DNA of 64,000 nucleotides from assembly GCA_905221605.1 (NCBI GenBank), contig CAJNDS010002001.1, positions 737,001 to 801,000 of the forward strand, given 5' to 3'. The translations under genes and the position numbers were made by a program. Positions within the stretch are counted from its first letter, which is position 1; the number at the start of each line of letters is the position of its first letter. This document shows positions 1 through 10,600 of this stretch, piece after piece. The notes under the pieces are model-generated. The model was not told where the DNA came from, searched no databases, and saw nothing but the letters and a program-made list of their open reading frames with translations. This stretch comes from Symbiodinium natans (Eukaryota; Sar; Dinophyceae; Suessiales; Symbiodiniaceae).

Positions 1-734
1 GTGGGACGTTGGATTTGTTTTTGCTTTTGGGCGGGGGGAGGGGGGGTTGGGAGTGTTGGAGGGATTAGGGTTTAGGGTTTTGGGGTTAGGGTTTAGGGTT
101 TAAGGTTTGAGGTTTAGGGTTTACAGGTTTAGGGTTTTAGGGTTTAGGATTTAGGGTTCAGGGAGTATGGCTCAGGCCTTACTCAAAGACCTGCTTCTCA
201 AATGGGGTTTTGGGGGTCGCAAATCGCAATTCCCGCCGCGGGCTGTTGTTGCAAGGGCTGGCAGGGCGTAGCTCTTGAAAAAACCCGAAAGCTCTTGAAA
301 ACCCGAACCCCAAACTCTGGGGTCTTAGGGTTCAGGTCTTTGGGTACAAATCAACCGAGGGGTGTTTCGTCCGGGAGGCTAGGAGGACATGGTTCTACGG
401 GCGCCGTCCGCCACAAACACAAACCCCAAACCCTAAACCCTAAACCCTAAACCCTACATGGCCGTCTCCACTGCCTTCGTGATCTTGATGGCAGCGTCCG
501 CAGCAGCTTTCCTGCCCAGCGAGCCAATACTCCGGCTCACAGGTGTGTTCGTTTAAGGGAAGCCCTAGGTCATAAGCCTAACCCTAAACCCTAAACCCCC
601 TAACACTAAACCCCTAAACCCTAAACCCCCGAACACTAAACCCCAAACCCTGAACCCCAAACCTCAGGCGAGCCGGGTTGTTGCGTCAGGCTCAAGGCCG
701 GCCGCGCGGCCGATAAGAAAATTTGGTTCTGCTC
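1..734. repeat. Degenerate telomere-like repeat with small unique islands
   Basis: TTTAGGG variants fill about 61-165, and CCCTAAA variants fill 420-457 and 575-665. The island at 458-546 is open on the - strand (SRSIGSLGRKAAADAAIKI) and runs into a GTAGGGTTTAGGG donor-like end, so it may be an exon; no neighbouring exon was found. The stretch near 690-710 (GGCCGCGCGGCCGATAAG) recurs near 3970-3990, so the 0.7-4.0 kb segment lies between two related GC-rich motifs. Confidence 0.6.
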
Positions 735-1262
735 ATTTAAATAAATAAAATAGGGCGGTTCAAAAGTACCCCCCCCCACCAAATTGTCGGATCAACTTCT
801 CTGAAAATCTGGCATTGTGAAACCGCATTTTTTTTAAATAACAGCACGATCCAACAATAACAAATTCTCAGAGACCTTCTCTAAGAAAATATGATACTGT
901 TGAGCCACCTTGTTTTAAAGGAAACAAGGCGGTGCAACAGTGCAAAAAACTCAGAGACAACCTCTAGGAAAATCTGGCACTGTTGAATCACGTTGTTTTA
1001 AAGAAAACAAAGCGGCACAACAGTACGAAATTTCAAATACCACATGTAGGAAAATCTGGTACTCTTGAACCGCCTTGTTTTAAAGGAAACAGGGCGGTGC
1101 AACAGTACAAATGTTTCAGAGACAATCTCTAGGAAAATCTGGTACCGTTGAACCCACTTGTTTCAAAGGAAACAGCGCGGTACAACTGTACCAAATATTC
1201 AGAGACATTCTCTAAAAACTCTTTGTACTGTTAAGCCGCTATGTTTTTAAATGAAACTAGAC
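735..1262. repeat. 83-bp tandem array of hairpin-forming units
   Basis: About six diverged units with a spacing of 82-84 bp, measured on the recurring CTGTTGAACC motif at about 815, 897, 980, 1062, 1145 and 1229. Each unit holds an inverted repeat: ACTGTTGAACCGCCTTGTTT, a short loop TAAAG, then its near-complement ending in GGCGGTGCAACAGT. The units are joined by CAGAGACAATCTCTAGG, itself partly palindromic. No coding potential was seen. Confidence 0.8.
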
Positions 1263-2155
1263 GACTCTTACTCATGAACCCTACTGTGTCTCCCCACTTC
1301 AAAAATGATTTTGTTTAGTAAATCCGTTTGTGTTTTTTTATCAGAAATAATTTATGTAAACTCTGGCCTTGTAAATTGTACTGAAAACATGAAAACAAAG
1401 ATATGCGTTTCTTTGAGAGGCGGAGGCTTGCTAACCAAAACTTTAAATTCCAAACCTTACAAATAAATCTTGTGAAATCTAATCGACATGTCTGCCACTT
1501 TGCTACGCGACATCCACTCAGCTATGCAACCTGCAAATAACAAATATTAGCTCCACGGGAGTGTTGTTTTTTAAGGCATCATTCAGATAACTCTTCGAGT
1601 CTCTTTGGCCTATTTAGTGTTCTGAATCTCGTACCCCTGGCTGTCTGACTGTGGTCCTCAATGCAGCGCTGTCTTCCGTCTGAGAGTCGCGTCACGTGAT
1701 GTGCGTTGCCGGTTGGCAGTAAAATCATAATTCTCACGCTGCTACGTCAAGACTTCCTATGAAGAACTTCTGAAATTCACACACAAGCAAAGGCTTGCAT
1801 TTTGGACTTGCAGATGAAAAATGTGTCACAAGGAGAAATGCGGACCTTAGCATTCGCTAAGATACCTGGCCGTGGGAGCCCAGTCTCTTGCTTCGCGATC
1901 CCAGCGCCACCCAACGCAAAAGTTTCGGCGAGCACCTACAGGGTGTTTCTCGTCTGCTTTCACCCAACCGGTGATAAGACGGAGAGGCCCGCCCAGGGAA
2001 TACTCTAAACGCACGAGTTTACCGTTTGTTAGGGAGTCTACCCTAACGACGACGCCGGTGAAACGCTCATGCGGGCCCAGAGAACTCAGGTCTCGCTCCG
2101 GGGGCTCATCCAGACCTCAAGCCAATAACAAAAACATATACGGAAATTTCAGAAT
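1263..2155. other. AT-rich unclassified stretch
   Basis: Mostly unique sequence without telomeric repeat. Short open frames exist on both strands, but none has a recognisable motif or splice-site context. I see no gene I can defend here. Confidence 0.4.
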
Positions 2156-2301
2156 GACATTTCGAAAGCGCACGCTATCGCCTTGCAGCCGCTCGATGGC
2201 TAAGCCAATGTGGCGGTGCAGCGTGGTTGACATTTCGAAAGCGCACGCTATCGCCTTGCAGCCGCTCGATGGCTAAGCCAATGTGGCGGTGCAGCGTGGT
2301 T
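2156..2301. repeat. 73-bp tandem duplication
   Basis: Two adjacent, essentially identical copies start at 2156 and 2229, each beginning GACATTTCGAAAGCGCACGC. The identity suggests a recent duplication. No function can be assigned. Confidence 0.85.
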
Positions 2302-2743
2302 TCCGTGTTGATGCACAGACTCAGAACCTGGAGCAAAAACACGCCATAAATGTATGAAACGGACAAAATCTATTTGAGCAAGGCCTCGTCGAAGATTTCT
2401 GGTGTGTACTGCACCAACTGGCGACCAAACCAGTCCGCTGGAATGGCCAGTGGCTCTTTCAGAGCAGCAACGGACTCAGTCCATTTGGCCTGGCGCACTG
2501 AGTGCAGATACAAAACTTTGATGAACTGCAGGCGTTGCCTTGATCATGTCCAACAAGAACTGTTGCTGCTCCGCGGCGGTCCGCTGCATTTGCGGGGGTC
2601 CTGTCTTTTTTATTTATTTAAAAATAGATGGTTTTATGAGAAGAAAAAATTTCTCTGTGCTGCTAAGCAGCTTGGCCCACTTAGCCAGTCGGCTGCGCCA
2701 CGCTTGTAGAAGTGCCAAGAGGGCAACGCGGAACGTGGACCAA

Positions 2744-2895
2744 AGCTCTTCCGCTTTCGGAAGCCAGGTCACGTCCACCGGAGGCGCCTCTGGATGTTAC
2801 AACAAGAACTTGAAACCACAGCTCTTTCGCTTTCGGAAGCCAGGTCACGTCCACCGCAGGCGCCTCTGTATGTTACAACAATAACTTGAAATGTT
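2744..2895. repeat. 76-bp tandem duplication
   Basis: Two copies start at 2744 and 2820 (AGCTCTTCCGCTTTCGGAAG and a close variant), differing at a few positions. The unit contains the small palindrome GCTTTCGGAAGC-like core. The remaining sequence between 2302 and 3770 has no recognisable feature. Confidence 0.8.
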
Positions 2896-3779
2896 TTTCT
2901 TCCATACGTCTCAAGCATTTATAGTATAAGATGCGTTCCTGGTCTTGGACACACACGGTACTGGAAGCGGACATCCTCTGCCGCTCTCGACCACTTCTGC
3001 CCGCTCGCCTGTCACGGAGGTTTCTGTTGATGTTTCTCTCTACATGTCAGCACCAACACAGGCCTCTTGCCACTCCAGGCCACGCGCGTAGGCATGCTCG
3101 GCTGGCTCAAAACTACAAAAAAAACTTGCCGCGCGGCTGCTTGGCAGGTAGCGGCTGAGGCGACCTTCCGCCTAAATCTTACGCCGTGCCGTGCAGCTAC
3201 TATCTACAGGTCAACTTGCGCAAGCGAAACGACCTTCTGCAAATGGGTGTTGTTCTAAATTCTTATGCCAAGCCTAAGGCCGTAGGGATCCCTTCTGCCT
3301 CGCTCTTGCGCCGTGCTAGTGTTTGGCCAAGCCGGCAAACATGCAAACTACAAAACGTAGTACCGACAAGGTTTTCTAGGCGATTGTACTATGTACTCGT
3401 GTTTGGCTATCCAGAGTGATAGCTGAGCGTTTCTAATAGACTACTCTGAAGCTTGAAGCTTTGAGAGCCTGAGTATAGCTCTATCAGACTGCCTGGTTTT
3501 ACAGGTTGGGGTCTTAGGACTTGCGCTCACTCCTGCGCTCCCTTGCTCCATACTGGTTTTTAACGCCACCGTTACACGGAGACAACATACGTGTGGCCGG
3601 CCCAAGTAAACACGAACAGGCGGGGGCTTAGAATCACGCCCAAATGCCCTTTGCGATCCCGCGCGCAAAGATCAATGATTTGCATGACACGCTGAGCTTC
3701 AGGGTTTAGGATTTCAAGCGCAACGCCGGGCTTGCCGAAAAAAAATTGCGAGAGTTTCCCCTGGGCGGGGACCCAACAA

Positions 3780-3990
3780 TTTCGAGAAAAAAATTCGCAT
3801 CCTGAGGGCGGCCGGCTCGCCTAAGGGCGGCCGGCTCGCCTGAACCCGGCTCGCCTGACGGCGGCCGGGTTGTCGCGGCACGCCTAAGGGCGGCCGCGAC
3901 TGAGTTGTCGGTGCCAGACCCCGGCTCGCCTGAGGGCGGCCGGGTTTTTCACGTCAGGCTTAAGTCCGGCCACGCGGCCGATAAGTAAAT
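3780..3990. repeat. GC-rich direct repeats
   Basis: Several irregular copies of GGGCGGCCGGCTCGCCTGA are spaced 20-60 bp apart, ending in a motif (CGCGGCCGATAAGTAAAT) that matches the one near 700. This local GC island lies between AT-rich sequences. Confidence 0.6.
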
Positions 3991-4095
3991 GCGTTGTGCT
4001 GTTGAACCGTCCCTTTTTAAAAGTAATTAAAAAATTCAAAATTGCTATACAATTTCATATAAAAGAATCTAAGAAAAGCTGACGTTGATTGAAAA

Positions 4096-4570
4096 AATGA
4101 GCTCTCAAAATGACAAATCGCAAGCAGTGTCCCCCTTAAGTGTTTGGAAAACCGAGCTCCCAAAATGACAAATCGCAAGCAGTGTCCCCCGCAAGTTGTT
4201 TGGCAAACTGCGCTCCCAAAATGACAAGTCGCAAGCAGTGTCCCCCTTAAGTGTTTGGAAAACCGAGCTCCCAAAATGACAAATCGCAAGCAGTGTCCCC
4301 CGTAAGTTTTTTGGAAAACTGCGCTCCCAAAATGACAAATCGCAAGCAGTGTCCCCCTTAAGTTTTTGAAAAACTGAGCTCCCAAAATGACAAATCGCAA
4401 GCAGTGTCCCCGGTAAGTTTTTTTGGAAAACTGCGCTCCCAAAATGACAAATCGCAAGCAGTGTCCCCCTTAAAGTTTTTGAAAAAACTGAGCTCCCAAA
4501 ATGACAAATCGCAAGCAGTGTCCCCGGTAAGTTTTTTGGAAAACTGAGCTCCCAAAATGACAAATCTAAG
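4096..4570. repeat. 55-57-bp minisatellite, nine units
   Basis: The motif ATGACAAATCGCAAGCAGTG recurs at spacings of 55-57 bp from about 4110 to 4558. The unit length is not a fixed multiple of three, and the long - strand frames across it are repeat artefacts. Alternate units differ in a short segment (CTTAAGTGTTTGG versus CGTAAGTTTTTTGG), hinting at a two-unit higher-order period. Confidence 0.85.
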
Positions 4571-4594
4571 TTTTTGGAAACCGATTCAGGGAGG

Positions 4595-5735
4595 ACTGCT
4601 CAGCTAGAGGTAGATCGTTTAGATAGTTTAGATAGTTTAGATAGTTCAGGGCCTTCCTGAACTATCTAAACTATCTAAACTATCTAACCTCTGGCTGGGG
4701 CCGACCCAGAGGAAATTAAAACTTTCTAAACTATCTAAACTATCTAAACTATCTAACCTCTGTTTCTCCCAAAATCGAGGTTAGATAGTTTAGATAGTTT
4801 AGGGGCTCGTCTAAACTATCTAAACTATCTAAACTATCTAACCTCCTTTTTTCCCAAAATCGAGGTTAGATAGTTTAGATAGTTTAGATAGTTTAGATAG
4901 TTTAGATAGTTTAGATAGTTTAGATAGTTTAGATAGTTTAGATAGTTTAGATAGTTTAGATAGTTTAGAAAGTTTCAAACCTTTTGGGGGCCTCCCCGGA
5001 AAGAGGTTAGATAGATTAAATAGTTTAGGTAGTTCAGGGACTTCCTGAACTATCTAAATTATCTGAACTATCTAACCTCTGGCTGGGGCCGACCCAGAGG
5101 GAATTAAAACTTTCTAAACTATCTAAACTATCTAACCTCTCTTTTTCCCAAAATCGAGGTTAGATAGTTTAGATAGTTTAGGGGCTCGTCTAAACTATCT
5201 AAACTATCTAACCTCCTTTTTTCCCAAAATCGAGGTTAGATAGTTTAGATAGTTTAGATAGTTTAGAAAGTTTCAAACCTCCTGGGGGCCTCACCGGAAA
5301 GAGGTTAGATAGTTTAGATAGTTTAGATAGTTCAGGGGCTTCCTGAACTATCTAAACTATCTAAACTATATAACCTCTGGCTGGGCCCGACCCAAAAGGA
5401 ATTAAAACTTTCTAAACTATCTAAACTATCTAACCTCTGTTTCTCCCAAAATCGAGGTTAGATAGTTTAGATAGTTTAGGGGCTCGTCTAAACTATCTAA
5501 ACTATCTAAACTATCTAACCTCCTTTCTCCCAAAATCGAGGTTAGATAGCTTAGATAGCTTAGATAGTTTAGATAGTTTTGATAGTTTAGAAAGTTTCAA
5601 ACCTCCTGGGGGCCTCCCCGGAAAGAGGTTAGATAGTTTAGATAGTTTAGATAGTTCAGGGGCTTCCTGAAATATCTGAACTATCTAAACTATCTAAACT
5701 ATCTAAACTATTTAAACTATTTAACCTCCTTCTCC
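4595..5735. repeat. Palindromic satellite built on a 9-bp unit
   Basis: The basic unit is GATAGTTTA and its complement, in runs of 2 to more than 12. Runs are arranged head-to-head around fixed spacers: a spacer with CTGGCTGGGGCCGACCCAGAG, one with CCCAAAATCGAGG, one with GGGGCTCGTC and one with GGGGGCCTCCCCGGAAAGAGG. This set of spacers recurs about three times (near 4650-4990, 5070-5310 and 5370-5640), giving a higher-order repeat of roughly 300-340 bp. Confidence 0.85.
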
Positions 5736-6466
5736 AAGAAAGGAAAGTAATCACATAGTACCTAAAGGTCCCTCTTACATATACATATATATATACACAC
5801 CTGCATATTCGTACACATAGATACAAATAAAAGAACATGGCAACACCAGTATGAATATACATTGTAGGTTAGCGGGTTTAGGGTTTCGCCAGACCGGGCC
5901 TTCTCACTATGACTCTTTGGACATGTTCATGTTCTTCAGACTGACTGGCTGTTGTTCTACTGCTGGTTCCCGAACCCTAAACCCTTTCAAACGATTCAAA
6001 CCCACACCTTTTATCCTGAAAGGGTTTAGGGTTTAGGGTTTAGGGGTTACTAGGCTGGCCCCTTGAAACCTCGGCCGCATACACCCTGAACCCTGAAATT
6101 CAAGAACGGGAATGCGCGTGAAAGCATCAGGAAATAACCTACGTGGTTTTCAGCTGAGGGCTGAGGCTTCAAAACCAAAGAATGAAACTTATACACCCAT
6201 ATTGAACCTTCTAAATTCCAGTAAAAACCAAGAATAAACGAATGAAAACATTATCGGCCCTATGAACCTTGAAGCAAACAACCTGTAACAAACGTTTACA
6301 ACAAACCTATCGGCGCTATGAAACCTGAAGCCCTAAACCCTAAACCCTAAACCCTGAAGCCCGATGTTTGAAGTCTTTCGTGGGATTTGGGCGGCGTGGC
6401 GCAGGTAGGGGTTAGGGGTTAGGGTTTAGGGCTTAGGGCATAGGGCTTAGGGTATAGGGTTTAGGG
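5736..6466. other. Spacer with short telomere-like runs
   Basis: Contains TA-rich sequence near 5775-5800 and short TTTAGGG or CCCTAAA runs at 5975-6050, 6325-6360 and 6405-6466. The last run is the insertion site of the LTR element. No gene was recognised. Confidence 0.5.
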
Positions 6467-6676
6467 TGCGGAGCTGCAGTTGGTATTGTAGAAAGGAGTT
6501 GATGTTGGAAGGTGAAGGGGTCAATGTACCCGGTACAATTTTTGGCTCAAGGAACTTGGGCATGCGCCCTGAAGAAAGAAGTGTGGGTTGGTTTGGTGTT
6601 GGTTGGTCCAGGGGATCAAGGGCTTCTGTTGGGGTTGACTGTTTTGTTCCCTGTCCTCCTTCGGTTGCCCCCCGTA
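6467..6676 (+). repeat. 5' LTR
   Basis: 210 bp, starting TGCGG and ending CCGTA, so the ends are TG...TA with short imperfect inverted termini instead of the usual TG...CA. The copy at 14939-15148 is identical by eye. It is preceded by TTTAGGG repeat. No TATA box or polyadenylation signal stands out. Confidence 0.9.
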
Positions 6677-6688
6677 GGTTATGAGCCC
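6677..6688 (+). promoter_or_regulatory. Primer-binding site matching the initiator tRNA-Met anticodon arm
   Basis: GGTTATGAGCCC begins at the first base after the 5' LTR. Its complement GGGCTCATAACC is the anticodon stem-loop (CAU) of initiator tRNA-Met. Copia of Drosophila and Ty5 of yeast use an initiator tRNA-Met fragment cut in the anticodon loop as primer. The position and sequence here support the same half-tRNA priming. This also fixes the LTR end at 6676. Confidence 0.8.
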
Positions 6689-6741
6689 AAATTAGGTTCC
6701 CTGCGGTTTGTGTTTCGGCTTTAGGGTGGAAGTTTGAAGCC

Positions 6742-7605
6742 ATGGCGACCAACTGGTTACGGACTGGTGCGGCATCATCGAGCTCCAATGTGGGCGACCA
6801 AGGTGAAGGTGGTGTCAAAAGGTCTGCAACGGGTGAAAAAGTTGTTCCCAATGTGGAAGCTCTGGTTGATGTTGGTGGTATGCGTGGCGAAGAGAAGCCG
6901 GTGGTGGAAGGACTGGAAGACCAGGTGGAAGCAGTTTTGCTGCGCCTTCTGAGCAAACATGGGCATCTTCTTCGAGCTGCGGAATTTGCTGAATCAACGG
7001 GAGCGCCAACAACAAGCTCCTCTACGTCAAAGATGGTGGAGCAAGGGTGCCAGACAGAACTGGTTGGGGATGTTATCCCTGTTTCCAAGCGAGCTCGCAA
7101 CAAAGTGAGTTTCGCGGCTGAAAGTGGTGATCTGTTGACAGGGAAAGCGGAAGAAACTGCGCCTGTTGCTGCGACAAAAAGCAGTATCCTCGTCGTTGAG
7201 GACGCAGAAGGAGTCGTTCCTGTTGCTATGGTGATGAGCGAAGGAGAAATCCTGGAATTGGAGGCAGCGAGAATACAGCAAGAGTCAGATGAAGACTTAT
7301 ACGCTGATGGTGGAGGCAAAGTGTCTCAAGCTGCTGACCTTCCAATCATCGACTGCGATGGGAAAACATGGGAACGCCATTTTCACGAGGATGGGAGAGA
7401 ATATCTTTACTGCTTAGACACGGGAGAAACCCAATGGGTGTTGCCGAAGAAGACTGGGATGGCTGGAAACAGTGAAGGGTCTGGTGTTGGAATGGGCATT
7501 GTCCCTGTGGAAGAAGAGCCAGCACTGGGCACTACTTCGTCCTCGTCGCCTACTGAGTCCTTCAGGGCACAACACGGGAGATGGAAACTGTCAACAGCGG
7601 TGTAA
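6742..7605 (+). CDS. Retroelement ORF, first segment: WW-domain region (287 codons)
   Basis: Starts at an ATG in a good eukaryotic context (GCCATGG), 53 nt after the primer-binding site. Residues 1-205 are low-complexity and acidic without a known fold. Residues 206-236 fit a WW domain: Trp210, aromatic pair Tyr221/Tyr223, then TGETQW with Trp232 and Pro235. WW domains bind proline-rich peptides, so a protein-contact role is plausible. The frame ends at TAA 7603-7605, while the next segment is open in the -1 frame from 7557. The overlap 7557-7602 has no classical slippery heptamer, so an indel, reinitiation at the ATG 7581, or an unusual frameshift are all possible. Confidence 0.8.
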   Translation: MATNWLRTGAASSSSNVGDQGEGGVKRSATGEKVVPNVEALVDVGGMRGEEKPVVEGLEDQVEAVLLRLLSKHGHLLRAAEFAESTGAPTTSSSTSKMVEQGCQTELVGDVIPVSKRARNKVSFAAESGDLLTGKAEETAPVAATKSSILVVEDAEGVVPVAMVMSEGEILELEAARIQQESDEDLYADGGGKVSQAADLPIIDCDGKTWERHFHEDGREYLYCLDTGETQWVLPKKTGMAGNSEGSGVGMGIVPVEEEPALGTTSSSSPTESFRAQHGRWKLSTAV

Positions 7606-10600
7606 ATAGTGTAGGTGAAAAGGATTTTTCCTCTACTATCAGGGATAGCGGTCTTAGGGCTGGTGGTGACGCCCCGACCTCGGGTTCTCCTGATGAGGAA
7701 GGGATTTCTGGAATCCGAGCAGACATCGCTGAAGAACATCTGGATCAGGAAGAAATGGAAGCGCTTTCTGAGGGTGTGGCAGCGGTGGAATCGGTGGGTC
7801 CAGAAGAAAAAGTACCCAATGTGGAGATCGGAACTGTGTCGGCTGCAGAAGAGCGAGTGGTGGATGTGGTACCTGTCGTTCAGGAAGGTGGTCCTGGAGA
7901 TTTGGAAGACGGAGGGAAAAAGTTGTGTGTTACGACTGAGGAGGTCTCTTCGTTTGGTGCCAAGAATCTTGCCATTCAAGGGGAAAAAGAAGCTTCTGGA
8001 ATAGCTGGAGACACGGAAGATCTGAAAGATGAGGCCTGGAGCGCCAATGATGCGCGGGTCAATGCGCCAGATAGTACCTGGAGTGCGGAAGAGGCACGGG
8101 TTGAGGTGCATATGGTGTCACGTTCCACGGACGACTGCAACAATGGGGCGCAGGTCTCCGCAGCAGCTGATGACGGAGGTTCACAGGTGGACGCACTGGT
8201 GCAACCTGAAGTTAGCCGCGAGGAACGAAATGGCAAGGGCTACACCGGAGCCGATGAGGCAGCTGTGGTCAATGATGGTGGCAATTCTCCTTTGGAAACC
8301 ATGGAGCCAAAGGAGCCTGCGGTGGAAGAAAATGTACCTGCCGTGGATGAGCAATTCAATAGCCCTGCAGTGGAAGAAAATTTGCCTGCTGCAGAAGGCG
8401 TGACAAAAGACTCCAATGATGGGTCCACTCCCATGAAGGGGGAAGTATTGCCGTCTGGAAGCTCGCCGGAAGTCGACACCGAGCGAACTGCAGCAGATGA
8501 GGCAAGGCCATTGGCTGGAAAAAAGGGAGGTCCTGAGCCCCTGGAGCACAAGATGGATGATCTTGTGGGACTCGTGCAGGAGCAGGACGAGCAGTGTGAC
8601 CCAAAGGTGGAAACAAAGGATGTTCCAGGAGCCGATGATACAGAGATGGTTTCTGAAGAGCATGCAAAGAAAGTGCCCCGAGCGGGAGCCTTGGATTCAC
8701 CTGGGGAACATTGCTATCAAGAGGGAGATGAGATCGTTGGTCTAGTGCGCTGCATCAATGGGTATGGAGCCTTTTTGGACCATGGTGATGTGAATGTATT
8801 GGTTCCTGCAGAAGGGAACAACGCACATCAGTTCAAGTTTGGTGATACTGTCAATGGAACAGTGAAACGAGTGGAAGATGATGGTACCATAATCTTGGAC
8901 ACCTTTCTGGTTTTGGAAGAGGACGAGGAGGACTCTTCTTCGACGCTGCGCAAATGGAAAGCCAGCGGCTGGAGTACGTGGTGGACAGATTCATGGTATG
9001 CTGGTCAATGGTACCAAGATTCCAACAGTCAATGGGACTGGAAACAGGAGGAAGAGCAATCCGATGAAGGGTTTGCTGATCAGGAGTTATCCTCAGAAGA
9101 ACAAGAGGAAAGGCAACTTTATGGAGAAAAGATCCATAAAGCTCTTCTTGAGGATGGAAAGGCTGATAAGGCCTATGTGGGCAAAATCACTGGGATGCTG
9201 TTGGGTCGCCCAATGGAAGAGCTACAGGAGTGTGTTGCAGATCATGCATTCCTGAATGCGGAAGCTCGGCGCGCGTATGGCATCTTGCAAAGTGATGGTT
9301 GGAAGCCCGATGGTACAGAAAGCACAGGCTTGGGAAAGATAACCACCTTTTCCCGAAAACAGTACCACAACGCGCTTTTCCAGCTGGCATGTAGGAAAAG
9401 GAGATTTACTCGACCAGTCGTGGGTGAAGCGGTGGCAACGGTGCTGAGTCAAGGGAAAGATGAGCTTTGGAACGCGCTTTGGCTGGACACCAAGCGATTT
9501 TTGCAGGAGCTTGATGGTGCAGTGGAATCCATGAGTAAAAGGGAGAACAAGCCAATGGAAGCCTACATGGATCCTGACCAGTACAAAAAGGCTCACATGA
9601 CTCCAAAGACTGTGTTGTCACCTGGATACAGCAAGCTGTGCAAGTTCTTCAATCGGGGAAGGTGTCGCAATGGTGATGAGTGTTCCTATGAGCATCGTCG
9701 TTATGGTGAAGGTTGGCCAGGAGGAGGATCAACTGAGCCAAAGAACAGCCAAGAAGCTGGAGATGAGGATGGGAACATTGGTGACTCTCCCACAGAGGAA
9801 GGCACAGTGGATGAGGCACAGCAGGAGCGGGAGGATTCAGCTTTCCGGGCCAAGTACAACTTTGGTAAAGGTGCATCAAAGGGTGAACCTACGTTGGGTG
9901 AGCCAAAAAGTCGGCTGTGTCTGTATTACAATCAAGGGGGTTGTAAATATGGGACTACATGCAGGTATCTTCACGACGATGACATAGCGTTGGAAGGGAC
10001 TTGGGAACCCGGCAAATCTTGGGACAATGCTTCCAGGAAGGCACTAAGGGACGCGGGGTTCCATCATTGCTGCTTCGACTACTACCTCAAAGGGAGATGT
10101 CGCGTGCGATATGGCTGCAAGTACTCTCACGAAGAAATGTCTGAAGACCGGCTGGCCCAATTGAAGCATCTGGTGAACTTGGCGAACCATGTGTCATTTC
10201 AAAGGGGAAGAGGATTGGAGATTCCCGACAGGAACGCCTTTCAACCACCGGTAAGTGGGGGAGCAGAATCTTCGTCATCCTCGGCACCAAAAGCGCTGCA
10301 AATGACCAATGTGTCACAAAAACAAGGTGAAAAGGGTACCCTGGATGAAGCAGAAGATGATGAACAAAAGAATTCGGTGGCTGAGTCCACTGGTACTCTG
10401 CTTCAAAATCCAGAGGAGCCAACTGAAAACTGGATGGCTCGCAACGAACACCTTTGGGTGTATACCCCTCATGTGAGTGAGGTGATGATTACACTTGGTG
10501 TGACCAATGTGTCGGACCTACAGGAGTTCATCTTTGTGGAGGATCTGGTTGACAAAGGGATCAACAAAGTGACAGCATGCAAAATTCTGCAATTGGTGGG

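Noticed and set aside
4017-4563. Overlapping 146- and 152-codon frames on the - strand
   Set aside because: They are translations of the 55-57-bp minisatellite; several frames stay open only because the unit lacks stops.
7405-7440. LDTG as an aspartic protease active site
   Set aside because: It is part of the WW domain (DTGETQW between the two tryptophans), not of a protease fold.
7581-7600. Programmed -1 frameshift of retroviral type
   Set aside because: No X XXY YYZ heptamer lies in the overlap in the right frame, so I report only a frame change.
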